DNA from: BOG-908 sp963795825
GTDB taxonomy: Bacteria > Pseudomonadota > Alphaproteobacteria > Acetobacterales > Acetobacteraceae
Direction of reading: 5' to 3'
DNA: 64,000 nt
Assembly (NCBI GenBank): GCA_963795825.1
Contig: CAWCIW010000005.1
Location: 682,001-746,000, forward strand
The translations under genes and the position numbers were made by a program. Of the stretch, positions 26,419 through 37,340 are shown piece by piece. The notes below the pieces were generated by a model. That model was not told the origin of the DNA. It was given only the letters and a program-made list of their open reading frames with translations, and did not search any database. Within the stretch, counting starts at the first letter, position 1, and the number at the start of each line of letters is the position of its first letter.

Positions 26419-29400
26419 TCAGCTGTGATAGCTGAGCGTGGTGCCCCCATGGCCGTCGCGGGCGAGATGGAAGTTGGCCGCGGTGAAGGTGCCGGAGAGG
26501 CCAACGCTCACGCTGTGCGTGCCGTCGCTGATGCTCAGCGTATCCAGCCCGGTCGTCTGCATCGCGGTCAGCGTGGCGCTGGCCGGGTTGAGGTCGGCGA
26601 TGTCCAGGCTGTCGGTGTTGCCCCAGTTGCTGACATGCGCGCCGTTCAGGTTCGCCGACAGGCCCTGGAACACGTCGCCGGCGGGCGAGGCCCAGAACAG
26701 CATGTTGGGCTGGCTTACGCCGATCAGCGCCGGGGTGCTGCCCGCGCCGGGCGTCTGCGCGGTGAAGCTGATGGTGGCGCCGCCATGCGCATCGTGGCCG
26801 GCGGAGAGTTCGCCGCCAAGCGGCGTGGCGCCGGTGAAGCGGTAGTTCTGCGTGGCCGTGCTGGCCACCAGCGTGCCGCTGCTCAGGCCGACCCCGGTCA
26901 GTATCACGCCGGGCAGGTCGATCAGGTCGCCCGGCAAAAGGCCGCTCAGGGTGCCGGCGAAGCTGGTGGGGACGTCGAGTTTCAGCGTGCCGGTGGCGCT
27001 GGTGAAGCTGACCGTCTGGCTCGAAGGCACGCTGGCGCCCAGCTCGAGTGTTGCCCCCGAATTCGATCTGCAGGAGGCCGGTGCCGAGCACGGCCTGCGC
27101 CAGATAGATCCCGTTGCCGCGCGCCTCGATGGTGCCGGAATTGGCGATCTGCGCGTAGATCATCCCGCTGCCCACGATGTCGCCGCCCGCCAGGTTGGCC
27201 AGCGGCACCGGCGGGAACAGGCCGTTGCCGGTGGCCTCCTGGAAGATCCCGCCATTCATCGCGATCACGCCGCTGTTGCTGAACACGTTGGGTCCGGCGC
27301 CGGGCGAGGCGTAGTAGTTGTATAACGTTATCGCCGCGGCCGAGCCGCCGCCGATGCTGAGCGTGCCGGTGTTGATGAAGTTGGCGTCGCCGATGGCCAG
27401 TATGCCGCCGCCAAACGCGCTGAGCGTTCCGGCATTGGTGAAGTAGCTGGCACCCAGCGAAAGCGTGCCGGCCACCCCGGCGGCCACCTGGCCCAAATTG
27501 AGTATGCTGTCGCTCCACTGGCCGTAGCCGGCATTGCCCAGCGTGCCGGCGGTGCCGGAGAGATTCAGCGTGGTGTCCGCGCCGAGCGTCAGTTGCACGC
27601 CTGCGGCGGCGTCCAGTTCGGGGGCGGCCAGACGCTGGCCGGCGTAATATTGCGACGCGCTGCCCAGGAGGATCTGCGCGCCGCCGATCGTCTCACTGCC
27701 GGTGGCCAGCAGCTTTGTCTGCGCGCCGGTTACCAGGATGGTGCCGGGCCTGCTGCCGGTGGCACTGGCCACGGTGATGCCGCCGGCGATGGACACCTGG
27801 GCGAACGGGCGGCTGAGGTCGAGCGTGCCGTCATACGTCACGCCGTTCAGCGTGGCGCCGCCGGCCGGCGCCAGCCCGCCGCCGGCATCCACGATGGTGC
27901 CGTCGTCTATCGTGCCGGTGAACTGCAGCCGGCCGACCGCGCTGCCGGCGCCGATCGCCAGCGTGCCCTGGCCGAGATCGAGCGTGCCCGATACGGACAG
28001 GGCGCCGTTCGCCAGCCCGACCTGGCCCAGTTGCGCCAGCGTCAGCGAGCCGCCGATCGACAGCATGCCGCCGTTCACCGCGATGGTGCCGGTGTTGGCG
28101 AAATTCTGCGTGGCGATCACCAGGGTCTCGCCCTGGCCCACCACGATGCGGCCCTGGTTGGTGAACCCGGGGCCGCCGAGCGTGAGCGTGCCGCCCGCCA
28201 CGCCTGCGGTGATGGTGCCGGCATTGACGATCATGTCGCCCGGCGCGCCGGTGCCACTTTGGCGGCCGATGGTGGCGAACTGGCCGGACTGGGTGATCGA
28301 CACGCCGCCGCCGAGCACCAGCGTGCTGCCGCCGGACTGCGTGGGGTCGTGCGCCACGTCGAGCGCGGCCGCGGTGCCGCCAGCGCCGAGCAGCACGTGG
28401 CCTGCGCTGAATGTCTGCGAACCCTGGAAATCGAGCACGGCGCCGGCGCCCAGCACATCCGCCACGCCGCCGAGGACCAGGCCGTCCCGCACGCGCAGAA
28501 AAGCCCCGGCGGCGGTCAGCGCGAGGGTGCCCTGGTAGCTCACGCCGTCCAGCAGGGCGCCGCCCGCGGTGCTGGCGAGCAGGGTGCCGGACTGGTCGAT
28601 GACGGTGCCGCCGGCGATGGTGCCGGACAGGCTCAGGCCCTGGATCGCCATTTGGCCGGAGCCGCCGAGGGTGAGCGTGGCGCCGCCATTGGCCAGCGTG
28701 CCGGCGAGGCTGATGGTGCCGCTCGTCTCGCTGATGGCGCCGAGCTGGGCGGTGCTGAACGCGCCGCCGAGCACCAGGCGGCCGCCCGAGACCGCGATCA
28801 GCCCGGTGTTGGACCAGACGGGCGCCGCGCCGAACATGCCAGGCTGGGCGCCGAGCAGCACGGTGCCGCCGGCGCCGGCCGTGAGCGTGCCGGTATTGGC
28901 GAACTGGGCGACCGACACGCTGAGCGTGTCGCCGCCGGACGCGGTGATCGCGCCCTGGTTGATGATGGTGCCATAGCCGCTCAAAGCGAATTGCCCGCCG
29001 GCGAAACCGGCTGTGATGGTGCCCTGGTTGACCAGCGTGTCGGCCACGCCGAAGCCCGGCACGTTGCTCCAGCCGAGCGCCTCGATTGCCGCGTTGGCGC
29101 CCTGCTGGACGACGCTGGTCTGCGCGCCAAGCGTGGCGGTGGTGCCGGTGCTGGCCAGCCACAGATCGGTGGTGGCGATGATGGAGGCGGCCCCTGCGCT
29201 GCCGAGGGCGATCTGCGTCGCACCCAGCGACTCGGTGCCGCGCAGCAGCAGCGCGCTGCCTGCCCCGGTGTCGCCGATGCTGCCGGCACTGCCGTTGGAG
29301 GCGGTCACCTGGGCGCCGTCGGTCAGCGTCACGCCGGCGCCGGCGGCCGAGAGGTTGAGCGCGCCGGCATAGATCACGCCGTCCAGCACGCCGGTGGCGC

Positions 29401-30478
29401 CGGCGAAGCTGAGGCCGCCGCCGCCATCGGCCACCCGGCCGCCGGCGATCGTGCCGGTGAGCGACAGCGTGCCGAGCGACGCGCCGAGCCGGGAGCCCGC
29501 GCCCAGCGCCAGCGTGCCGCCGTAATTCTGCAGCAGGCCGGCGAGCTGGACCTGGCCGGCGCTGAGCGTGACGGCGCCGAGGTTGGACAATAGCGAGGAC
29601 GCGAACGTGCCGCCGAGCGACAGCGTGGCGCCGGCGACCGTGATGGTGCCGGTGTTGACGAAGCTGCCTGTGGCGATCTGCAGCGTGGCGCCGTTGCTGA
29701 TGCCGATGGTGCCCTGGTTGGTAAAGGCGCCGTTGCCGGTGATGGTCAGTATCTCGCCGGGCGCGCTCGCGGTGATGGTGCCGGCATTGACGAGGGCGCC
29801 GGGCAGGCTACCCGCGCCGGCGATGCTGGGCCCGCCCACTACGATCTGGCCAGCGCCGGATACGCCGCGCAGCCACAACCCGGCGCCCAGCGTGAGCGTG
29901 GCGGCCGACGTGCCGCCGGCGCCTGCGGCCACCGCGAGGGTGGCGGCACCCGCCTGGCCGGGCAGCGCGCCGCTGGCGCCGATGCTGACCACGGCGTTGT
30001 TCAGCGTCTGGCTACCGAGGAAATCGAGCGACGCGTAGCCGCCGGTGAGCGCGATGCTGCCTACGCCGGAGCCGCCGGCACCCGCCAGCGAGAGGCCGCC
30101 GGTGACGAACAGGCTGGCCTGCGGGGCGGCCAGGGAGAGGGTGCCCTGTATGGCGACGCCGGCCAGGGTTCCGCCGGTGGACAGGAACTGGCCGCCGGAC
30201 AGGGCCAGGGTGCCGCCGGCGATCTCGCCGTTGGCGAGCGCAAGCGTTCCGGCTTGCAGCGACAACGTGCCGCTAAGATTCAGCAGGCCCGCATCGTAGA
30301 ACTCGGCACCTGGCGCGATCAGGTTCAGGGCGGCGACGTTGCCGGTGCCGAACAGGGTGACCAGGAAGGCGCCAGGGCCGCCGATGGTGGCGGTGGTTCC
30401 GGAAGAGGGCATGCCGCCGCTCCAATCGGCCGCATTGCTCCAATCGGCAGAGACGCCAGCCCAGGTGTCAATCGTCAT
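26419..30478 (-). CDS. Giant Gly/Ala-rich repetitive extracellular protein, frameshifted
   Basis: About 1,353 residues after repair of a break near 27055. The bulk is a long run of imperfect 20-30 residue units (for example FTNQGTIGISNGATLQI and LSLSGTIAGGTVIDQSG) that predict a right-handed beta-helix such as those of secreted adhesins. There is no N-terminal signal peptide (it begins MTIDTWAGVSADWSNAADW). The C-terminus has units ending GHDAHGGATISF and RDGHGGTTLSYHS, like C-termini of type I secreted proteins from related bacteria. It is therefore probably exported by a type I system rather than as an autotransporter; no beta-barrel is visible. Function inferred as adhesion or biofilm matrix. 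Confidence 0.75.
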
Positions 30479-30624
30479 GCGTGGTTCCGCGCGGTCGGCC
30501 CTGATGCGACGCGCGTTTTCGCGGCGGCGCGGGCCTGGATGGGGCTGGTCCGTTTGGTCCGGCCTTGGGTGCTCGCCTGGTTTAGCTTGGGTGGGCTAAG
30601 ATTGGGTGAACGCGAGTCGCCGTA

Positions 30625-30803
30625 GGCAAGGAAGGCCTTCTTTTTTGAAAAAAAGAAGCAAAAAACTTTTGCTCCTGGCCTGCACGAGGGCCCGCGCACG
30701 CTTTGCAGGCCGCGGCGCCGGCGGAGAAGTTACGGGCCTCGGTGCAGGCGGCGAGCAAGAGTTTTTTGCTTCTTTTTTGCAAAAAAGAAGGCCTTACTTC
30801 CTT
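30625..30803. repeat. Palindromic intergenic element, copy 12 (both arms, GAAGGCC type)
   Basis: Both arms are of the GAAGGCC type. The inner stem pairs GGCCTGCACGAGGGCCCG with CGGGCCTCGGTGCAGGC, one of the best examples of long-range pairing in the family. It lies between the divergent adhesin and dsbA-like genes. Confidence 0.93.
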
Positions 30804-30868
30804 GCAACTTGCACCGCCTCGGCGAGCCCCCCATGAGTCCGGCACCCCAACGCCAAGGACCCGCCCCG

Positions 30869-31480
30869 ATGCGCCCAACCCGCCGCCTGCTCCTCTCTGC
30901 CACCGCCGCGCTGCTGGCCGCAGCCACCCTGCCTGTCCGCGCGGCAGAGGCCACCGACCCAAGGATGGCGGACCGCGCCGAGGGCAAGCCCGACGCCCCG
31001 GTGACCGTCACCGAGTGGTTCTCCTTCACCTGCCCGCATTGCGCGCATTTCGCCGCCGACGTGTTCCCCGAGATCAAGACCAAGCTGATCGACACCGGCA
31101 AACTGCGTTTCGTGTTCAAGGAATACCCGCGCGACCAGACCGACCTGATGGCCGCTATGATCGCGCGCAGCCTGCCGCCCGAGCGCTACGAGCCGTTCAA
31201 GGACACGCTGTTCGCCAGCCAGGCGCGCTGGGCGTACGACCGCAGCAAGGACCCCAAGGAAGAACTGGCAAAGATGGCCGCGTTGGCCGGCATGCCGCGC
31301 GAGACGTTCGATCGCGTGGTGGCCGACGACGCGCTGAAGCAGGCGATCCTGGCCGACCAGAAGACGGCCGAGGACAAATACAACATCGACTCCACGCCGA
31401 CCTTCATCCTGAACGGCCGTCCGCACACCGGCGAGGCCGGGGTGAGCTACGCGGCGTTCGCCAAGATGGCCGGCCTCTGA
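30869..31480 (+). CDS. DsbA-like thioredoxin-fold periplasmic protein
   Basis: 203 residues from ATG 30869 (an upstream in-frame start at 30833 is possible). The signal peptide is RRLLLSATAALLAAATLPVR followed by AAEA. The active site is EWFSFTCPHCAHF, a CPHC redox pair, and the cis-Pro loop is NIDSTPTFILNGR. The central helical insertion is typical of the DsbA/BdbD group. It forms or isomerises disulfides in the periplasm. It lies 15 bp before smc, the order usual in alphaproteobacteria. Confidence 0.93.
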   Translation: MRPTRRLLLSATAALLAAATLPVRAAEATDPRMADRAEGKPDAPVTVTEWFSFTCPHCAHFAADVFPEIKTKLIDTGKLRFVFKEYPRDQTDLMAAMIARSLPPERYEPFKDTLFASQARWAYDRSKDPKEELAKMAALAGMPRETFDRVVADDALKQAILADQKTAEDKYNIDSTPTFILNGRPHTGEAGVSYAAFAKMAGL

Positions 31481-31495
31481 TCCGCGCATGAGCAC

Positions 31496-34400
31496 ATGAC
31501 GGAAGCGCCTGGGGATCACGCGACGGCTCCTCCCGGAGCTGTCGCGACGTCGCCCGGGCCGGGTGCCGATACGCCCGAGGCGGCGGCGGCAGGGGCGGCA
31601 GCGCCGCCAGGGCGGCCAACGGCGGCGCAGCTCACCCGGCTGCGCATCGCCGGCTTCAAGAGCTTCGCCGAACCGGTCAGCCTGGACATCATGCCCGGCC
31701 TGACAGGCATCGTCGGGCCGAATGGCTGCGGCAAATCCAACGTGGTCGAGGCGCTGCGCTGGGCGATGGGCGAGACCAGCGCGCGCTCGCTGCGCGGCGG
31801 CGAGATGGACGACGTGATCTTCGCCGGCACCACGGCGCGCGCCAGCCGCAACCTCGCCGAGGTGACGATTACGCTGGCCGGCACCGCGGGCGGCGACCTG
31901 CCCGAACCGTACAGCAAGGAGTCCGAGCTGCAGGTGACGCGCCGTATCGAGCGCGGCGCCGGCTCGCAGTTCCGCGTCAACGGCCGCGAGCTGCGGGCGC
32001 GCGACGTGCAGACGCTCTACGCCGACCTCGCCAGCGGCGCGCGCTCCAGCGGCATGGTCAGCCAGGGACGCGTGGCCGCTCTGGTGGGCGCCAGGCCGGA
32101 GGAGCGCCGCCAGGTGCTCGAAGAGGCGGCCGGCATCACCGGGCTGCATGCGCGGCGCCACGAGGCCGAGCTGAAACTGCGCGCCGCCGAGCAGAATCTG
32201 TCGCGCGCCGACGATCTGCGCCTCCAGCTCGAGGGCGCCCAGGAGGGCATGCGCCGACAGGCCCGCCAGGCCGCGCGCTACCGCGACATTTCCGGCCTGG
32301 TGCGCGCCGCCGAGACCGAACATCTGGCCATACTGCTCGCAGCCGCGCAGGCGGCGGAAGCGGCGGCGGCGGCGGCGCAGGCCAGCGCGCTCGCGGCGGC
32401 CAAGGCGGCGCGGACCGAGGTGGCAGCGGCAGAGGCCACGCTGGACGCGGCCGAAGCCGCCCTGCCCGGCTTGCGCGCCACTCTGGCCGAGACGGCGCGG
32501 GTGCTGGAACGCCGGCGCATGGCGGCCGAGGGGCTGGCGGGCGAGGCCGCGCGCGCGGCGTCGGACGCGGGCGAGGCCGAACGCCGGCTGCTGGAGATCG
32601 AGGCGGATCTGGCCGCGGCGGAACGGGCGCGCGCGGATGCCGGCGCGTCGGTGGCGCGGTTGGGCGCCGAGGCCGCTTCCCTGGACGAACGGCGTGCCGG
32701 CCTGCCGGCCGCTTTGCAGGAAGCCGGGCGTGCGTGGGAGTTGGCCGGCGCCCAGGCCAATGCGGCGCGCCTGGCGAGTGCCGCGGCCGACCAGGCGGCG
32801 CTCGACGCCAGCCTGGCCAGCGCGCAGGCCAACGCCACGCATGAAGCGGCGCTTCGGCGGGCCGAGGCGGCCGCGACTTTGCAGGCGCGCGCCTCTGCCG
32901 ATCACGCGGCGGCGGAGGCGGCACTGGTGGCGCCCGAAGCGATGGCGGCGCAGGCGGCGGCGATGGCGCAGGCGGAGGCGGCGCTCGCGCAATCGCGCGC
33001 GCGGCTCGACGCGGCGGAGCAGGCGCGCGCCGAAGCGACCGGTGCGCATGCCGAGCGGCGCGCCGCGGCGGAACGGGCGCAGCAGGCGCACGCCGCCGCG
33101 TCGCAACGCGTGGCCGACGCGACGGCACGGTCGCAGCGGCTCGCGCGGGCGCTGGATGCCGCGCGGGAGTCGCTGGCGGCGATGACAGCGCGGCGCGTCG
33201 GCGCGGAGATCCTGGTCGCAGCGCGGGCGGACGCCGCGTCGGCCGGGGAAGCTGCCGCGGCGGCGGCGGCGCATCTGCACGCCTGCGAACAGGCAGCCGG
33301 CACGGCGGGCCAGCAGGAAGCCGCGCGCGCGCGGGCGGCGGCCGACCTGCGCGCCGAAACCAGCCGTGCGGCGGCGGCCCTGGCGGAAGCCCGGGCACGC
33401 GCCGGCCGGGTGATTCGCGAACAGGAGGAAGCGCTGGCCGCCCTGGCCAAAGCGACAGAAGCGGCGCCGGACGATACGGCCCTCGCCCGCAGCGCCGAAG
33501 CCTTGGCCGAGGCGCAGGATGCGCTGGCGCAGGCGGCCGCTTCCCGGGATACCGCCGATGCCGCCGCGCGGCGCGCCGAAGCGGCGCTGGCCGAGGCCCG
33601 CCTCTGCCACGACGACGCACGGTCCCAGGCGGCGCAGGCCGGCGGCGCGGTCTCCGGCCTGGCCCTGGCGGTGCGCGACGACGCGCCGGAGGGTGCCGGG
33701 GTGCTCGCCAGCATCGCCGTGCCGGCCGAGCTGGAAGCGGCGCTGGGCGCGGCGCTGGCCGGCGCGGCGGACGACATGCTGGACGCAGCGGGCAACCGGC
33801 ACTGGCGGCATCTCCCTGATCTCGCGCCGCCCGACCTGCCGGCGGGCGCGCAGGCGCTGGCCGGGCTGGTCCATGCGCCACCGGCGCTGCACCGCGCGCT
33901 GTCCTACGTGGCGTTGCTGCCGGACGGCACGGATGGCGGCGCGCTGCAGGCCGCGCTGCCGCCGGGGATGCTGGCCGTCAGCCGCGCGGGCGCCTGCTGG
34001 CGCTGGGACGGCCACGTGACGCGCGCCGGCGCGCCCAACCCGGCCGCGCAATTGCTGGCGCAGCGCCGGGCGCTTGCCGACGCCCAAGCGGCCAACGGTG
34101 CGGCACAGGGCCGGCTGGCGGATACCGCCGCCGATCTCGGCGCGGCGACGGCGCTGGCGCAGCAGGCGGCCACAAGCGCCGTCGAAGCGCGCGTGGCCTG
34201 TGACGCGGCGGGTCGCGCGGCGCGCGCGGCGGAGGATGATCATAGGAGCCTCGCCAGCCAGGCCGAACTCGCCCAGGCGCGTCTGGCCGCCCTGCGCGCC
34301 ACCGCCGACCGCCTGCATGGGGAGCGCCTGGCGGCGGAGCAGGCGGCGGCGCTAGCCCGCGACGCGTGCGATGCGCTGCCGGGGCAGGCCGAGACCGAGT

Positions 34401-36163
34401 CGCTGGCACACGAGGCGGAGTTGCTGGCCCGCGCGTCCCGCACGGCTTTGCAGGCGGCGCAGGCGGACCACCAGGCTGCACGCCTGGCGCGCGAGGCGGC
34501 CAACGATCGCGCGGCCGCCCTGGAGCGCCAGGCCGCCCAGACCGAAGCGCAGATCGCCGCCTCCGCGCCGGCGCTGGACGATCTGCAGAAGGAGGCAGAG
34601 CGCGCCTGCGCCGCGCTGGCAGCCGCAGAGGCCCACGCAGCCGCCCTGCCCGATCCGGCGCAGGCCGGCGCGATCGCGCAAGCGGCGGCTGCCAGCGAAC
34701 AGGCGGCGCGCGCCGCCGAAACCCAGGCCAGGGCCGCGCGCGCCGGTGCGGAAGCGGCACTTGCGGCAGCGCGCGACGATCTGTCGGCGCTGCAGGCGCG
34801 GCGCAGCGAGGCCGCCGGCCAGCACGCCGCCCAGGCCGGGCTTCTGGCGCGCGCCGATACCGACCTGGCGCAGGCGCGCGACGAACTGGCCCGCGCGCAA
34901 GCCGGGCTGGCCCAGTTGGCCGATGCCGCCGCTTTGGCCGAGGCGGCGCTGGCGGCGCGCGACGGCCTCGATGCCGCGCGCCTGGCCCAGCAATCGGCCC
35001 ACGCCCGGGTGTCGGCGGCGCAGGCGGAGGAGTCGCAGTTGCGGCTGGCCGCCGGCGTGGCGCGCGACGAGCTGGCGGCCTGGGATGGGCGCCGGCAGGA
35101 GGCGGAGGCCCGCGCGCTGACCCTGGCTGGCCGGGCCCGTACGGCGCGGGCCGCCTGGCAGGCGCTCGCCGCCTCCCCCAACAACGTGGCCGAACAGGCC
35201 GGGCAGGCTGCCGCCGCGCTGGCCGCCGCCGAAGCGGCGCATGACGAGGCGGGCCAGCGCAGCGAGACCGCCGAGCGTCGCGCGCGCGAGGCCGCCCTCG
35301 CCCACCGCGACGCCGAGCAGCGCACTTCCACATGCCGCGAGACCGCCTTGCGCGCCGAAGCCGCCAACGCGGCCGCCGAAGCCGCCGTGCAGGCGATCCA
35401 CGCGCGCGCCGCCGAACGCCTGGGCGCAGACGCCACGCTCCCGGCCGCCGCCGACGCCTCGGACGCCGCGGCCGAGCGCGCCCGCCGCCGCTTCGAGCGC
35501 CTCACCCGCGAGCGCGAGGAGATGGGCCCGGTGAACCTGCGCGCCGAGCTGGAACTGGCCGAACTGGACGCGCGCCTCGCCACGCTGGCGCAGGAATGCG
35601 GCGAACTCGGCACCGCGATCGCCAAATTGCGCGGCGCCATCGGCCATCTCAACCGCGAAGGCCGCGCGCGCCTCACCGCCGTGTTCACCGAGGTGGACAC
35701 GCATTTCCGCACCCTGTTCACCCGCATGATGGGCGGTGGGCGGGCGCATCTGGCGCTCACCGGCTCTGACGATCCGTTGCTTGCCGGGCTGGAGATCTAC
35801 GCCGAGCCGCCTGGCAAGAAGCTGGTTTCGCTGTCGCTGCTGTCCGGCGGCGAGCAGGCGCTGACCGCGCTCAGCCTGATCTTCGCCGTGTTCCGCTGCA
35901 CGCCCGCGCCGATCTCGGTGCTCGACGAGGTGGACGCGCCTCTGGACGACGCCAACGTGGAGCGCTTCTGCACGCTGCTGGACGACGTGGTGCGCGATAC
36001 GGGCACGCGCTTCCTGGTGGTGACGCATCACCAGCTGACGATGAGCCGGATGGACCGGCTGTATGGGGTGACGATGCAGGAGCGCGGCGTGTCGCGGCTG
36101 CTATCGGTCGATCTGCGGGCGGCGTCTGCGATGGTGGAACCGGTGCGGGCGGCGGCGGAGTGA
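31496..36163 (+). CDS. smc: Chromosome segregation protein SMC
   Basis: 1,555 residues, clearly longer than the usual 1,150-1,200. Walker A is GIVGPNGCGKSNVVEALRWA (near residue 75) after a roughly 45-residue Pro/Ala-rich extension. The signature and Walker B lie near the C-terminus: LSGGEQALTALSL and PISVLDEVDAPLDDANVERF. The hinge is probably within residues 720-865. The two coiled-coil arms are exceptionally Ala-rich. SMC with ScpA/ScpB forms the condensin that organises the chromosome. Intact despite many frame breaks elsewhere. Confidence 0.97.
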   Translation: MTEAPGDHATAPPGAVATSPGPGADTPEAAAAGAAAPPGRPTAAQLTRLRIAGFKSFAEPVSLDIMPGLTGIVGPNGCGKSNVVEALRWAMGETSARSLRGGEMDDVIFAGTTARASRNLAEVTITLAGTAGGDLPEPYSKESELQVTRRIERGAGSQFRVNGRELRARDVQTLYADLASGARSSGMVSQGRVAALVGARPEERRQVLEEAAGITGLHARRHEAELKLRAAEQNLSRADDLRLQLEGAQEGMRRQARQAARYRDISGLVRAAETEHLAILLAAAQAAEAAAAAAQASALAAAKAARTEVAAAEATLDAAEAALPGLRATLAETARVLERRRMAAEGLAGEAARAASDAGEAERRLLEIEADLAAAERARADAGASVARLGAEAASLDERRAGLPAALQEAGRAWELAGAQANAARLASAAADQAALDASLASAQANATHEAALRRAEAAATLQARASADHAAAEAALVAPEAMAAQAAAMAQAEAALAQSRARLDAAEQARAEATGAHAERRAAAERAQQAHAAASQRVADATARSQRLARALDAARESLAAMTARRVGAEILVAARADAASAGEAAAAAAAHLHACEQAAGTAGQQEAARARAAADLRAETSRAAAALAEARARAGRVIREQEEALAALAKATEAAPDDTALARSAEALAEAQDALAQAAASRDTADAAARRAEAALAEARLCHDDARSQAAQAGGAVSGLALAVRDDAPEGAGVLASIAVPAELEAALGAALAGAADDMLDAAGNRHWRHLPDLAPPDLPAGAQALAGLVHAPPALHRALSYVALLPDGTDGGALQAALPPGMLAVSRAGACWRWDGHVTRAGAPNPAAQLLAQRRALADAQAANGAAQGRLADTAADLGAATALAQQAATSAVEARVACDAAGRAARAAEDDHRSLASQAELAQARLAALRATADRLHGERLAAEQAAALARDACDALPGQAETESLAHEAELLARASRTALQAAQADHQAARLAREAANDRAAALERQAAQTEAQIAASAPALDDLQKEAERACAALAAAEAHAAALPDPAQAGAIAQAAAASEQAARAAETQARAARAGAEAALAAARDDLSALQARRSEAAGQHAAQAGLLARADTDLAQARDELARAQAGLAQLADAAALAEAALAARDGLDAARLAQQSAHARVSAAQAEESQLRLAAGVARDELAAWDGRRQEAEARALTLAGRARTARAAWQALAASPNNVAEQAGQAAAALAAAEAAHDEAGQRSETAERRAREAALAHRDAEQRTSTCRETALRAEAANAAAEAAVQAIHARAAERLGADATLPAAADASDAAAERARRRFERLTREREEMGPVNLRAELELAELDARLATLAQECGELGTAIAKLRGAIGHLNREGRARLTAVFTEVDTHFRTLFTRMMGGGRAHLALTGSDDPLLAGLEIYAEPPGKKLVSLSLLSGGEQALTALSLIFAVFRCTPAPISVLDEVDAPLDDANVERFCTLLDDVVRDTGTRFLVVTHHQLTMSRMDRLYGVTMQERGVSRLLSVDLRAASAMVEPVRAAAE

Positions 36164-36177
36164 CATAGGCTAACCGT

Positions 36178-36216
36178 CAGGGACTCTGCCCCAGGCCCCG
36201 CCGGGGCGTCGATGCC
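36178..36216. repeat. GC-rich repeat family 2, partial copy
   Basis: ACTCTGCCCCAGGCCCCGCC followed by GGGGC matches one half of the GC-rich palindrome at 55139-55272. It lies shortly after the smc stop codon. The rest of 36217-36400 has no recognisable feature except the leader of the next gene. Confidence 0.6.
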
Positions 36217-36407
36217 CGCCCGCCTTTTCCGTGACCGTCGCTCGAAAGCGAGGTGCCAGCCTGTCGGCAATTGACAGGCAAGACGGACTCTTACCTGCAT
36301 GCCACCGCACTCACAGTCTTGTTATCAAGAAGAAAACGCCCGTTAAGGTTTTGGTCATCAAGTTCTTCGAACCTCTGTTCTCAATAACGAACCTGATGGA
36401 GGACTTG

Positions 36408-37340
36408 GTGGATAAAACGTTTTACTTTGCAGGACGCGCCGCTCTGATGACGGGTACTGTATTGATGTTGACGGCGTGTGGCGGAAGCGGTGGCAGTATT
36501 CCCAGCCCCAGCCATGCAGCCGCAGAGGCCACAAGCCAGAAAGGCACGGTGGTCGCCTCCAATCCGGGCGGCGCGGAGATCGGCGCATCGTCCGGTGCGG
36601 GTATGCCGGGTGATTCGGGTGCGTCCGGTAGCGGCACGGCCGCAGCGGCTGGCGGCGACCCGGGCACCGGTTCCGGTCAGAACGGCGGTGCATCCGGCGG
36701 CTTCCCCGGCACCCACATCTATACGGGCTCGGGTTCCGGATCGGGCAGCGACGGCAACGTCGCCGGGCAGTCCGGCCTCGGCTCCACGGTCAGCGCCCTG
36801 GCCGGCGACACCGGGGGCGCCGCGCTCCACACGGCAGGCAGCACGCTGGGCATGACGAGCGGCCTGCTCGCCAGCACCACCACCGGTTTGCCGGGCGCCG
36901 GCGGCACCGGGCTGGTAGGTGGAACCGTGGCCGCTCTGGGCAACGCCGCCTCCGGCACCGGTTCGTCGTTGCAGGCGAATGGGCTGGGCGGCCTGCCGGT
37001 GGCGGGCCAGGTGGCGGGTGCGGCAGTCAACACCGTCAACGCGGCGGCCAATCCGCTGGCTTCGGTGAACGTGCTGAACACCGGCGTGGCAGGCAGCGCG
37101 GCGCCCGGCAGCAGCGCGCTGCTCAGCGCCAGCGTGCTGTCCAGCCAGGGGGCCGGCCCCGCGCTGGTCGGCGCAGGCGTGGCTGCGGGCGGCAAGCCGG
37201 TCAGCCTTGCGGTGGCAAACCAGCCGGTGCTGGGCGGCATCGCGGCCCAGGTGGGCGGGCTCGGGCTAGGCCAGGGCGCAAGCCAGCCCGCCGCGTCGGG
37301 CCAGTTCGGCAACACGCTGGGCAGCATCCTGCACCGCTGA
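36408..37340 (+). CDS. Gly/Ala/Ser-rich lipoprotein
   Basis: About 310 residues. A strong ribosome site (GGAGG at 36398-36402) points to GTG 36408; ATG 36396 would overlap that site. The N-terminus FAGRAALMTGTVLMLTACGG is a lipoprotein signal with the lipid-modified Cys in LTAC. The mature protein is low-complexity (Gly, Ala, Ser, Thr, Val; almost no charged residues or Lys), without obvious domain. It sits 69 bp before the TpsB-type gene on the same strand, so the two are probably one transcript. No TpsA partner is next to them. Confidence 0.72.
   Translation: MDKTFYFAGRAALMTGTVLMLTACGGSGGSIPSPSHAAAEATSQKGTVVASNPGGAEIGASSGAGMPGDSGASGSGTAAAAGGDPGTGSGQNGGASGGFPGTHIYTGSGSGSGSDGNVAGQSGLGSTVSALAGDTGGAALHTAGSTLGMTSGLLASTTTGLPGAGGTGLVGGTVAALGNAASGTGSSLQANGLGGLPVAGQVAGAAVNTVNAAANPLASVNVLNTGVAGSAAPGSSALLSASVLSSQGAGPALVGAGVAAGGKPVSLAVANQPVLGGIAAQVGGLGLGQGASQPAASGQFGNTLGSILHR

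Noticed and set aside
26400..30500. Plus-strand reading frames of up to 666 residues opposite the adhesin
   Set aside because: Low-complexity antisense of a repetitive gene; no domain, no start site signals.
31496..36163. Long reading frames of 500-1,170 residues on the minus strand opposite smc
   Set aside because: They are shadows created by GC-rich Ala codons of smc; composition is Arg/Pro/Gln-rich with no motifs, while smc has all its catalytic motifs.
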